Of a stretch of 5,040 nt of DNA, positions 1 to 5,040 are shown piece after piece. A program made the translations under genes and the position numbers. Source of the DNA: Pyrinomonadaceae bacterium (GTDB lineage Bacteria; Acidobacteriota; Blastocatellia; Pyrinomonadales; Pyrinomonadaceae); NCBI GenBank assembly GCA_013812565.1, contig JACCTF010000926.1, positions 1 through 5,040 on the forward strand, read 5' to 3'. Positions within the stretch are counted from its first letter, which is position 1. Each line of letters starts with the position of its first letter. The notes below the pieces were generated by a model. It had not been told where the DNA came from and did not search any database. It saw only the letters and a list, made by a program, of their open reading frames with translations.

Positions 1-1
1 G

Positions 2-1921
2 CTCGTGGTGGCGCTCGACATGGGCGCTTTAATCGCTGGTGCGAAGTATCGCGGCGAATTCGAGGAGCGTCTGAAGGCCGTGCTCAAAGAGGTGCAGGAA
101 GCGGAAGGTCGGGTCATCCTCTTTATCGACGAGCTGCACACGGTGGTTGGCGCAGGCAAAGCCGAAGGCGCGATGGATGCGGGCAATCTGTTGAAACCAA
201 TGTTGGCGCGCGGTGAACTGCACTGCATCGGCGCGACGACGCTGGATGAATATCGCAAGCACATCGAGAAGGACGCCGCTTTAGAACGACGCTTCCAGCC
301 GGTGTTAGTTGATCAACCGAGCGTCGAAGATACGATCTCGATTTTGCGTGGCCTACGCGAGCGCTACGAAGTGCATCATGGCGTGCGAATTAAAGACTCG
401 GCGCTGGTCGCCGCGGCGGTGCTTTCGCATCGCTACATCGCAGACCGCTTCTTGCCGGACAAGGCGATTGACTTGGTGGACGAGTCGGCCGCCAGGTTAC
501 GCACAGAGATTGAGAGTCAGCCGGTGGAACTCGATGAGGTGCAGCGTCGCGTGATGCAGCTTGAGATTGAGCGTGAAGCACTGAAGAAGGAGACGGATCG
601 CCCGTCACAGGAAAGATTAGAGAAGCTTGAGAAAGAGCTTGCTGACCTTCGCGCACAGGCTGATGCGCTACGCGGGCAGTGGCAGACGGAGAAGGGATCA
701 ATCGCGGGCCTTCGCAAAGTTCGTGAGGAGATCGAGCAGACCAAGATCGACATTGACCGCGCCGAGCGTGAGTACGATCTAAACCGCGCGGCAGAGCTTC
801 GTTATGGACGAATGCAGGAGCTTGAGCGTCGGCTACAAAACGAAGTAGATCAGCTTACGAAGAAGCAGGGAACGAAGCGGTTAATCAAGGAGGAAGTGGA
901 TGAAGAGGACATCGCCGAAGTCGTCTCGCGTTGGACGGGCATACCGGTCGCGAAGCTAATGGAGGGCGAAGTCGAGAAACTGCTGCACTTGGACGAGCAT
1001 CTGCACAAGCGCGTTATCGGCCAGGACGAAGCGGTGGAAGCGGTCGCCGATGCCGTGATCCGCGCGCGTTCAGGCTTGAAGGATCCGAACCGCCCGATTG
1101 GGTCATTTATCTTCCTCGGGCCGACAGGCGTCGGAAAGACTGAGCTGGCGCGGGCGCTTGCCGAAGTGATGTTCGACGACGAGGGGGCGATGATCCGCAT
1201 CGACATGTCGGAGTACATGGAGAAGCATGCGGTCGCGCGTTTGATCGGCGCGCCCCCGGGCTATGTCGGTTATGAGGAAGGCGGGCAGCTCACCGAAGCC
1301 GTTCGGCGCAAACCTTACTCGGTGATTCTCTTTGATGAGATTGAGAAGGCACACAGCGATGTCTTCAACGTGCTGCTGCAAATCCTCGATGACGGGCGGC
1401 TCACGGACAGCCAGGGGCGCATGGTGAACTTCAAGAACACAATCATCATCATGACTTCGAACATCGGATCGCCGATGATCTTGGAATATCGCGGCGGCAC
1501 CGACTCCGCGGCCTACGAGGGAATGAAGGAGTCAGTGCTTGGCGAACTGCGCCGCCACTTCCGTCCGGAGTTTCTCAATCGCGTGGACGACATCGTCGTC
1601 TTTCATTCGCTGACGGAAAAAGATTTGAAGCGTATTCTTGACATACAGCTTAACCGTTTGCGGACGAGATTGGCGGAGCGTCACATCAAACTGAAGTTAA
1701 CGGATGAAGCGGCGACGCATCTCGCGCTTGCCGGCTACGATCCCGTCTATGGGGCGCGTCCGTTGAAGCGTGCGATCCAGCGAGAGCTAGAGACGCACTT
1801 AAGTCGCAGCATCCTGCGGGGCGAGATACGCGACGGGCACCAGATAACGGTTGATTGGAAGAATGGCCGGTTTGCCTTCGAACCTACGTCAATCGAACAG
1901 GCTGTCGAGGTTGGCAGCTAA
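2..1921 (+). CDS. clpB: ATP-dependent disaggregase ClpB, C-terminal part (5' end outside window)
   Basis: ClpB is a cytoplasmic hexameric AAA+ machine that, with DnaK/DnaJ/GrpE, pulls polypeptides out of heat-induced aggregates. The visible 638 residues (counted from base 5) align by eye with E. coli ClpB from about residue 237 on, so roughly 235 residues are missing at the left edge, including the N-domain and the first Walker A. Visible are: NBD1 pore motif KYRG (14-17), Walker B VILFIDE (37-43), sensor 1 GATT (76-79), arginine fingers R95-R96, the coiled-coil middle domain (about 172-290) that separates ClpB from ClpA/ClpX, the RWTGIPV linker, NBD2 Walker A GPTGVGKT (372-379), Walker B VILFDE (440-445), pore motif GYVG, and sensor 2 GAR (583-585). 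The frame is intact and ends at TAA. There is no sign of decay. The heat-shock promoter, if present, lies outside the window. Confidence 0.98.
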   Translation, partial: LVVALDMGALIAGAKYRGEFEERLKAVLKEVQEAEGRVILFIDELHTVVGAGKAEGAMDAGNLLKPMLARGELHCIGATTLDEYRKHIEKDAALERRFQPVLVDQPSVEDTISILRGLRERYEVHHGVRIKDSALVAAAVLSHRYIADRFLPDKAIDLVDESAARLRTEIESQPVELDEVQRRVMQLEIEREALKKETDRPSQERLEKLEKELADLRAQADALRGQWQTEKGSIAGLRKVREEIEQTKIDIDRAEREYDLNRAAELRYGRMQELERRLQNEVDQLTKKQGTKRLIKEEVDEEDIAEVVSRWTGIPVAKLMEGEVEKLLHLDEHLHKRVIGQDEAVEAVADAVIRARSGLKDPNRPIGSFIFLGPTGVGKTELARALAEVMFDDEGAMIRIDMSEYMEKHAVARLIGAPPGYVGYEEGGQLTEAVRRKPYSVILFDEIEKAHSDVFNVLLQILDDGRLTDSQGRMVNFKNTIIIMTSNIGSPMILEYRGGTDSAAYEGMKESVLGELRRHFRPEFLNRVDDIVVFHSLTEKDLKRILDIQLNRLRTRLAERHIKLKLTDEAATHLALAGYDPVYGARPLKRAIQRELETHLSRSILRGEIRDGHQITVDWKNGRFAFEPTSIEQAVEVGS

Positions 1922-1943
1922 CAATAAACTTTAACGAACTATG

Positions 1944-1948
1944 GGAGG
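1944..1948 (+). promoter_or_regulatory. Shine-Dalgarno site of the BON-domain gene
   Basis: GGAGG lies 7 bases before the ATG at 1956. It sits inside the longer frame that opens at ATG 1941, so it argues for 1956 as the true start. The protein from 1956 also begins with a standard signal peptide, which the five extra residues would spoil. Confidence 0.8.
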
Positions 1949-1955
1949 AAAACTT

Positions 1956-2591
1956 ATGCGTAGCATAAAGGTAGTAGCAATGATCATCGCGCTGCTTGGG
2001 GCGTCTATGTTGAGCGCTCAAGCAAGCGATGCTCTTCAAACACAGCAGCGTCAATCTCAGGGCGGACGCGCGCAGCAGCCTGAGTTGCGGAGCGGCACGT
2101 CGCGCGAAACAGGCCGCGCACGTTCGCAGGCGCGCCTTGTCGAAGATGTGCGGCGGCGTCTGGTGACGCTGCCGTATTATGATGTGTTCGATTGGTTGGA
2201 ATTTAAGTTGAGCGAAGACGGCACGGCGGTAACTCTGCTCGGACAGGTGGTTCGTCCGACGACCAAGTCCGATGCCGAAGCTCGCGTGAAGGACATTGAG
2301 GGGGTTGAACGGGTAATCAACCAGATCGAAGTTCTACCTCTTTCGCCCAACGATGACCGGGTGCGCATTGCGCTCTATCGCGCGATCTACAACTACGATT
2401 CGCCGCTCTTCCGCTACGCCACACGCACCGTTCCACCAATCCACATCATTGTGCGAAACGGGCGGGCAACGCTCAAGGGCGTAGTCGCGACCGAGACAGA
2501 TAGTCAGCTTGCTAACGTGGCGGCGCGCGGCGTGCCGGGGGTTTTTGAAGTCACTAATGAATTGCGTGTCGAAAAGAGAGAGGCACGCTAA
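1956..2591 (+). CDS. exported protein with two BON domains
   Basis: BON domains are small alpha/beta modules in envelope proteins such as OsmY and are thought to bind phospholipid or protect the envelope under stress. The 211-residue product starts with a signal peptide: MRSIK n-region, hydrophobic core about 6-19, probable cleavage after AQA at 21-23. A Q/R/S/G-rich low-complexity linker follows (about 27-60), then BON 1 (about 61-128, with GQV.R and the typical ending VEGV-like 'IEGVERVINQIEV'), and BON 2 (about 135-205, with IIVRNGRATLKGVV and GVPGVFEVTNEL). There is no lipobox cysteine, so it should be soluble in the periplasm or loosely envelope-bound. It follows clpB by 34 bases with no visible terminator between, so co-transcription is likely. 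The precise role is unknown; the domain call is firm from the repeated 'rngratLkGvV...V.gV..V.N.l' pattern. Confidence 0.88.
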   Translation: MRSIKVVAMIIALLGASMLSAQASDALQTQQRQSQGGRAQQPELRSGTSRETGRARSQARLVEDVRRRLVTLPYYDVFDWLEFKLSEDGTAVTLLGQVVRPTTKSDAEARVKDIEGVERVINQIEVLPLSPNDDRVRIALYRAIYNYDSPLFRYATRTVPPIHIIVRNGRATLKGVVATETDSQLANVAARGVPGVFEVTNELRVEKREAR

Positions 2592-2611
2592 ATCGGTAGC
2601 TCCACATTAAA

Positions 2612-2640
2612 GCGTGGTCATGTACACCACCGCATGATTT
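2612..2640 (+). terminator. possible weak terminator after the clpB-BON unit
   Basis: GTGGT (2614-2618) pairs with ACCAC (2626-2630) around a 7-base loop. The stem extends by GC/GC (2612-2613 with 2632-2633) if C2631 is bulged. ATGATTTT follows. The hairpin starts 20 bases after the BON stop codon, where a terminator would be expected. The U-tract is short and the stem is imperfect, so termination here would be inefficient or partly Rho-dependent. Confidence 0.35.
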
Positions 2641-2665
2641 TCATAGGAGCCGCCCTAAGCTTGAC

Positions 2666-2860
2666 GTTCTATTCCTAGCTCGACTTTATCCATTTTAAGA
2701 GTGCCAAAAGCGCCATAGCATAAGTCTTTTGTTTTCAACAGCAGACTTTTTGATTGTCGATAAAAAAACGGGACGTTCAAAAAGTCTCGCTCATAATCTG
2801 GACGCTAAGTCTTTTGTTTACCTCGCCTGTTTCCTAAATGTATAAAGTCGAGCCTAGAAC
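2666..2860. repeat. AT-rich element of nested inverted and direct repeats in a convergent gap
   Basis: The outer arms are GTTCTA (2666-2671) plus a segment at 2678-2695 (GCTCGACTTTAT, one mismatch, CATTT). They face the reverse complement at 2836-2853 plus TAGAAC (2855-2860). Left and right arms differ by a 5-base length difference and one mismatch. Inside lie a strong hairpin (2740-2791) and a 14-base perfect direct repeat, TAAGTCTTTTGTTT, at 2721-2734 and 2806-2819. The pentamer AAGTC or its complement occurs six times in the element. It sits between the convergent BON and histone-like genes and stops 3 bases before the latter's stop codon. It could be a MITE-like non-autonomous element or a bidirectional terminator region. 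I see no target-site duplication at the arm ends. Confidence 0.55.
2740..2791. repeat. strong hairpin at the centre of the repeat element
   Basis: AGACTTTTTGA (2743-2753) and TCAAAAAGTCT (2777-2787) are a perfect 11-base inverted repeat. The stem gains three more pairs outside (2740-2742 with 2789-2791) if C2788 is bulged, and a short inner GTC/GAC pairing (2756-2758 with 2772-2774). On either strand the stem has a run of five T, and the loop holds seven A (2762-2768), so the seven T on the minus strand lie in the loop. A conventional GC stem followed by a U-tract is absent, so a bidirectional terminator is possible but not typical. Confidence 0.55.
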
Positions 2861-2863
2861 TTC

Positions 2864-3100
2864 TTACTTGTTGGACTTGCGGCTTCCCTTATCTGTTGAC
2901 GGTGATACCGTTTTCACGACTCTCTTGACGGCTCCGCTGACGGCGCTCGCGGCGGCGTCCGTCGCTTTGCTCACCGCCTTCGTGATTTTCGTGCCGACTC
3001 CGGTGGATGACTTTTTCCCGGAGCTCTTTTTAGTGCTTTTCTTGCTCGCGCCTGCCTTGCTGTTGGTCGCCGACTTCTTACTCGCTTTTTTAGCTGGCAT
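2864..3100 (-). CDS. histone H1-like lysine-rich protein (smaller paralog)
   Basis: A 78-residue, strongly basic, low-complexity protein: 19 Lys and 2 Arg against 2 Asp, and no Leu, aromatic, Cys, His, Gln or Glu. Residues 1-33 are a K/S/A-rich tail beginning MPAKKASKKS. Residues 34-67 are a more ordered, A/V-rich segment (GVGTKITKAVSKATDAAASAVSGAVKRVVKTV) that could form an amphipathic helix. It ends in another basic tail. Composition and layout match bacterial histone H1-like proteins (chlamydial Hc1/Hc2, Bordetella BpH1 type), which bind DNA non-specifically and compact the nucleoid. I chose ATG 3100 because an AAGGAG site precedes it and because its paralog has the same start sequence; the frame opens further upstream, but those 21 residues do not resemble the family. 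It lies downstream of its larger paralog. Nucleic-acid binding is inferred from composition only. Confidence 0.75.
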   Translation of the reverse strand: MPAKKASKKSATNSKAGASKKSTKKSSGKKSSTGVGTKITKAVSKATDAAASAVSGAVKRVVKTVSPSTDKGSRKSNK

Positions 3101-3111
3101 AACTTTGCTGT

Positions 3112-3117
3112 CTCCTT
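3112..3117 (-). promoter_or_regulatory. Shine-Dalgarno site of the smaller histone-like gene
   Basis: AAGGAG on the minus strand, 11 bases before ATG 3100. It supports 3100 over the upstream ATG at 3163. The same hexamer at the same spacing precedes the paralog, showing that the duplication included the translation start region. Confidence 0.7.
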
Positions 3118-3131
3118 CGTGTTTGGTGTGA

Positions 3132-3166
3132 CACTTGCGGCGAGTTACCGTCGCGCTTGGCAAGTG
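3132..3166. repeat. hairpin in the gap between the two histone-like genes (distal)
   Basis: CACTTGC (3132-3138) and GCAAGTG (3160-3166) are perfect inverted repeats, with an inner GCGA/TCGC pairing (3140-3143 with 3151-3154). On the minus strand the hairpin would sit in the leader of the smaller histone-like gene, 15 bases upstream of its Shine-Dalgarno site. It could be a leader structure or an operator. No T-run follows on the minus strand, which argues against an intrinsic terminator. Confidence 0.4.
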
Positions 3167-3169
3167 AAT

Positions 3170-3211
3170 CGTGAGTTCGGCAAGAGGTCATGACGCCGAA
3201 ATCAACTCACG
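3170..3211. repeat. hairpin just after the larger histone-like gene
   Basis: CGTGAGTT (3170-3177) pairs with AACTCACG (3204-3211). TTCGGC (3176-3181) pairs with GCCGAA (3195-3200), sharing the two T bases, so the two stems stack with a small bulge. The loop carries the palindrome GTCATGAC (3187-3194). It begins 11 bases beyond the stop codon of the larger histone-like gene, the expected place for a terminator or an RNA-stabilising stem. No U-tract is seen on the minus strand. Confidence 0.4.
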
Positions 3212-3222
3212 CGTCTGCCGGT

Positions 3223-3600
3223 TCATTCACGCCCCTTCTTGCTCTGTCGCGGCTCACCTTCGTCTTTGCTTTTCTGCGATGCGCTTTGGCCTTTACCTTT
3301 TTGTGAGCTGCCTTTCTTCTCACTCTCCTGACCGATACCCGTCGCCTTGCTCCCCGCCTCGACTGCTCCTTTTACAGCACCCGTCGCCGCGCCGGTCGCT
3401 GCGCCGACAACTATTGCGCCGACAACCTTTTTAGCTTTGCTGATGACGCCGGGCGATGAACGCTTCTTGGTGGACTTCTTTGTGCTCGCGCTCTTTGTAC
3501 TCGAAGCACCGGACGACTTCTTAACTGACGCCTTAGCGGTGCGCGACGCCGCCGCCTTCGTAGTCGCCTTCGACTTCACGGTCGCTTTTTTTGCTGGCAT
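3223..3600 (-). CDS. histone H1-like lysine-rich protein with a glycine-zipper centre (larger paralog)
   Basis: A 125-residue basic protein with 26 Lys and no aromatic or Cys residues. The N-terminal tail (1-49) begins MPAKKATVKS and is K/S/T/A-rich with histone-H1-like KKS, KKSTKK repeats. The central segment (about 50-90: PGVISKAKKVVGAIVVGAATG...) is hydrophobic and carries a G-x3-G series at G66, G70, G74 and G78, a glycine zipper able to pack helices or contact membrane. The C-terminal third (91-125) is K/S/Q/G/E-rich. The smaller paralog downstream shares the MPAKKA start, the Ser/Lys tail and the position of the central segment, so the two arose by tandem duplication. Start ATG 3600 is supported by AAGGAG 11 bases upstream. 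DNA binding is inferred from composition. The hydrophobic zipper is not typical of H1-like proteins, so a membrane or self-assembly role is open. Confidence 0.75.
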   Translation of the reverse strand: MPAKKATVKSKATTKAAASRTAKASVKKSSGASSTKSASTKKSTKKRSSPGVISKAKKVVGAIVVGAATGAATGAVKGAVEAGSKATGIGQESEKKGSSQKGKGQSASQKSKDEGEPRQSKKGRE

Positions 3601-3611
3601 ATTTTCTGTTT

Positions 3612-3617
3612 CTCCTT
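3612..3617 (-). promoter_or_regulatory. Shine-Dalgarno site of the larger histone-like gene
   Basis: AAGGAG on the minus strand, 11 bases before ATG 3600, matching the spacing seen at the downstream paralog. Confidence 0.7.
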
Positions 3618-3866
3618 ATCGTTTATGCGATCAGTTTGTCACCCCTTACATCTACCGAGGTTTTCAGGATTGCAAAATACATTCTTATTTCAACGATGTC
3701 ACCAAGATTATTCATCGCGGACGTTATGCTCACGCCGCGTGTGCCTTATCGCTTTGCTCGCCAGGACTCTTTGTGCCAAGCTGTTTTTATCAGGCAGTCG
3801 CTCTTTAACGCTTATCCATGTCATTGCCTTATTCACAAAGGCCAAATCGAATGGCACAAGCCGCCT
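3618..3866. other. gap between the toxin gene and the histone-like pair, no convincing gene
   Basis: Frames open on the plus strand here have no Shine-Dalgarno site, no recognisable motif, and overlap the starts or ends of real minus-strand genes. On the minus strand I find no conserved reading frame. The stretch most likely holds the promoter and leader of the histone-like genes and the untranslated tail of the toxin-antitoxin transcript. The 7-mer GGTGACA (minus strand) occurs twice, at 3697-3703 and 3637-3643. Confidence 0.5.
3674..3702 (-). promoter_or_regulatory. possible sigma-70 promoter of the histone-like genes
   Basis: On the minus strand GTGACA (3697-3702, five of six matches to TTGACA) is followed after 17 bases by TATTTT (3674-3679, four of six matches to TATAAT). 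Transcription would start near 3667, giving a leader of about 65 bases before ATG 3600. It is the best match I find in the gap, but promoters outside well-studied phyla can differ from this consensus. Confidence 0.35.
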
Positions 3867-4313
3867 TTACGGCATAACGGTAAAGCCTATTGTTTGAGCG
3901 GCTAGCGATAATTTGGAATCATCGCAGACGAACACGCGGTTCTTCGGCTTCTCATTACACCACACCAACGCCGCCGCGAGTTGAAACGAATCCAACGCGC
4001 GCAAGCCGTAGGCATCCGGCAATCCTTCCGCGATGCTGCGCGCCTTGTCGCTCGGCAGCATCTCGCGCCACTCTTGCCGTAAAACTTCCAACCGCGCCAA
4101 AGCGTGCTGCCGCCCCTTAGCGGTTAATATGCCTTCGCTGTACAAACGACTAATTGCGCTGCGGATTTCGACCGTCGTTCCCCACCACACGACGACGCGC
4201 GCTGTCTCTCGCCACCGCTTTCGCATACTCTGGCTTAAGTTCTGTTGACAACAAAGCGGCACAATCGAGCTCGTGTCCCAAAACGCAATGTTGGTTTTCC
4301 GCTTAGTCTTCAT
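3867..4313 (-). CDS. vapC: PIN-domain toxin of a type II toxin-antitoxin system (VapC-like)
   Basis: A 148-residue PIN-domain protein. VapC toxins are Mg2+-dependent ribonucleases that cut tRNA or rRNA when freed from their antitoxin. The acidic active-site residues are in the expected order: D13 in IAFWDTSSIVPL, E49 in VVWWGTTVEI, D108 in LRALDSFQLAAAL, and D131/D132 in VFVCDDSKL, which is followed by the usual AAQTIGFTV ending. The LD....LA motif has Gln where many relatives have His. The start at ATG 4313 overlaps the end of the antitoxin gene by 11 bases. There is no good Shine-Dalgarno site there, so translational coupling to the antitoxin is likely. A longer frame opens at 4385 inside the antitoxin gene, but its extra 24 residues are unlike the family. 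Length and residues suggest an intact, active toxin; its RNA target cannot be told from sequence. Confidence 0.88.
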   Translation of the reverse strand: MKTKRKTNIAFWDTSSIVPLCCQQNLSQSMRKRWRETARVVVWWGTTVEIRSAISRLYSEGILTAKGRQHALARLEVLRQEWREMLPSDKARSIAEGLPDAYGLRALDSFQLAAALVWCNEKPKNRVFVCDDSKLSLAAQTIGFTVMP

Positions 4314-4590
4314 CGCGCTCGGCTCGGAGCACCGCTTGAATGTCCGCCATCGCCACTTGCGGAGCAGGCAGAGCGAGAAAGTCATCCGACTTTTCCTTAA
4401 GTGGAAGGCGCATCAAGCCCGCCGCGACAAGGGCTTCCTCTTCTGCATCCAAATCTTCGCCTGAAGTCAAAGGAATCAGTCGCGCATCGGGACGATTACG
4501 ATCTTTGACGATTAGCTCCTCGCCGTTTTTGACCTGTTCAAGATACGCGCTCAAGTTGTTTTTGAGGTCTGCGATGTTTACTGTTTTCAT
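4303..4590 (-). CDS. Phd/YefM-family antitoxin
   Basis: A 95-residue protein. Residues 1-40 (MKTVNIADLKNNLSAYLEQV, then NGEELIVKDRNRPDARLIPL) match the Phd/YefM antitoxin fold, which dimerises and binds the promoter DNA through its N-terminal half. The acidic C-terminal half, with a segment around LMRLPLKEKSDDFLALPAP, should wrap the PIN toxin and block its active site. The toxin gene starts inside the last codons, in another frame. I chose ATG 4590, not the upstream ATG at 4641, because TAGGAG lies 8 bases before it and the family normally starts at MKTV. It is probably autoregulated through the palindrome upstream. Pairing Phd-type antitoxins with VapC-type toxins is common, so strict vapB naming is avoided here. 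Confidence 0.88.
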   Translation of the reverse strand: MKTVNIADLKNNLSAYLEQVKNGEELIVKDRNRPDARLIPLTSGEDLDAEEEALVAAGLMRLPLKEKSDDFLALPAPQVAMADIQAVLRAERDED

Positions 4591-4598
4591 TTCGGATT

Positions 4599-4604
4599 CT
4601 CCTA
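4599..4604 (-). promoter_or_regulatory. Shine-Dalgarno site of the antitoxin gene
   Basis: TAGGAG on the minus strand, 8 bases before ATG 4590. It decides the start, because the next in-frame ATGs upstream would lie beyond it and inside the promoter. Confidence 0.7.
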
Positions 4605-4609
4605 ACATG

Positions 4610-4641
4610 GCTATAATAGCTTTCAGGTACTGTCCGAGCAA
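4610..4641 (-). promoter_or_regulatory. possible promoter and operator of the toxin-antitoxin operon
   Basis: On the minus strand TTGCTC (4636-4641, three of six matches to the -35 consensus) and TATTAT (4613-4618, five of six matches to the -10 consensus) are 17 bases apart. The -10 lies inside the odd palindrome GCTATTATAGC (4610-4620, 5-base arms). Phd/YefM antitoxins repress their own operons by binding such palindromes, so this is a natural operator candidate. Transcription from it would start near 4606, leaving a very short leader before the Shine-Dalgarno site. Confidence 0.4.
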
Positions 4642-4652
4642 ACCGAAAACAA

Positions 4653-5040
4653 TTATGGTGGGCGAGCGGGGCGCTCAACGTCGCCATGAACACGCAGGCC
4701 GTCGCCGTCGAGCGGCTCTACCGCTGGCCCGTCATGTCCTCTTTCCACGCCGTGTTCAGCTTTGGGGGGATGTTTGGCGCGCTCTGTGGCGGAATGGTCG
4801 CTTGGCTGGGTCTTCATCCGCTCGTCCACTTCGCCGGGGTTGCTGCCCTGTTCGGCACAATCGTCCTAATCACATCCTCATGGTTGCTTCCGGAAACAGT
4901 CACCACTGAGCCACAGCCCCTCTTCGCCAGGCCGACGAAAGACCTGCTCGCGCTGGGGGTGATCGCCTTTTGTGTGCTGCTCGGCGAGGGTGCGATGGCT
5001 GACTGGAGCGCCATTTACCTGAAACCCGTTTATGGGCCAC
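4653..5040 (+). pseudogene. 5'-truncated MFS transporter (YbjJ/MosC-like), runs off right edge
   Basis: The frame read from 4653 gives an integral membrane protein of the major facilitator superfamily. Recognisable are ASGALNVAMN (4662-4691, transmembrane segment 4 of this subfamily, usually near residue 100), QAVAVERLYRWPVMSSFHAVFSFGG (4695-4769, across the loop into segment 5), a hydrophobic segment 6 near 4827-4895, a polar central loop, and GEGAMADWS (4983-5009) in segment 7. These motifs are typical of sugar-permease-like MFS proteins such as YbjJ and MosC. The reading frame has an in-frame stop at 4617-4619, and there is no ATG, GTG or TTG before 4686, so the first three transmembrane segments (roughly 90-100 residues) are missing. 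The rest shows no frameshift. Either the gene was cut by a rearrangement beside the toxin-antitoxin operon, or a short product from ATG 4686 is made. A normal transporter is unlikely. Confidence 0.75.

Noticed and set aside
1941..1955. Upstream ATG start for the BON gene
   Set aside because: It would place the Shine-Dalgarno sequence inside the coding region and put five extra residues before the signal peptide. ATG 1956 has ideal spacing.
2666..2860. CRISPR array or tRNA gene in the repeat-rich gap
   Set aside because: There are only two copies of the direct repeat with no regular spacers, and no cloverleaf or T-loop motif is seen.
2838..3131. Plus-strand open frame rich in Leu, Phe and Ala over the smaller histone-like gene
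   Set aside because: The same antisense artefact. The minus-strand gene has the better start, Shine-Dalgarno site and a paralog next to it.
3347..3808. Plus-strand open frame predicting a hydrophobic, membrane-like protein
   Set aside because: It is the antisense of the lysine/alanine-rich histone-like gene: Lys codons read backwards give Phe/Leu and Ala codons give Ala/Gly-like hydrophobics. It has no ribosome binding site and no family resemblance.
3865..3885. CTTTAC/GTAAAG hairpin at the toxin stop codon as a terminator
   Set aside because: The stem is only 6 pairs and AT-rich, it overlaps the coding end, and no U-tract follows on the minus strand.
3591..3905. Two overlapping plus-strand open frames across the gap between toxin and histone-like genes
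   Set aside because: There is no ribosome binding site. They overlap the ends of two well-supported minus-strand genes, and they share no recognisable motif.
4314..4385. Longer N-terminus for the PIN toxin
   Set aside because: The added residues are out-of-frame translation of the antitoxin gene and do not resemble PIN proteins. The family start fits ATG 4313.
4340..4909. Long plus-strand open frame across the antitoxin gene and the MFS remnant
   Set aside because: Its first half is antisense to the antitoxin and its second half is out of frame with the transporter, whose motifs are unmistakable in another frame.

Overview
The window looks like bacterial chromosome of moderate-to-high GC from a Gram-negative (diderm) organism. 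The evidence is a ClpB disaggregase, a signal-peptide-bearing BON-domain protein (BON proteins act in the periplasm or at the outer membrane), and lysine/alanine-rich histone H1-like proteins. The clpB-BON pairing and the style of the BON protein remind me of Acidobacteriota (Blastocatellia-like). That is a guess from memory, not something the sequence proves.

Layout. (1) Bases 2-1921, plus strand: the C-terminal three quarters of clpB, cut by the window's left edge. (2) Bases 1956-2591, plus strand: an exported protein with two BON domains, 34 bases downstream of clpB and probably co-transcribed with it. (3) Bases 2592-2863: a gene-free convergent gap. It holds a small hairpin that may be a terminator, then an AT-rich element built of nested inverted and direct repeats (2666-2860). 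(4) Bases 2864-3100 and 3223-3600, minus strand: two paralogous histone H1-like genes with near-identical start regions and Shine-Dalgarno sites. They are separated by a 122-base gap containing two neighbouring hairpins. The larger paralog carries a glycine-zipper segment in its centre. (5) Bases 3601-3866: a gap with one plausible minus-strand promoter and no convincing gene. (6) Bases 3867-4313 and 4303-4590, minus strand: an overlapping type II toxin-antitoxin pair, a PIN-domain (VapC-like) toxin and a Phd/YefM-type antitoxin, with a possible promoter and palindromic operator upstream. (7) Bases 4653-5040, plus strand: an open frame running off the right edge, clearly an MFS transporter of the YbjJ/MosC kind. 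It starts in the middle of the N-terminal transporter domain, so the gene has lost its 5' third, and the break lies next to the toxin-antitoxin promoter.

clpB and the BON gene fit a stress or proteostasis and envelope-maintenance operon. The histone-like pair probably acts on the nucleoid. The toxin-antitoxin module is self-contained, and its position beside a decapitated transporter gene suggests this part of the window is a rearranged, accessory junction. I do not see a complete undescribed system. The least explained items are the nested-repeat element, the glycine-zipper histone-like protein and the transporter breakpoint.
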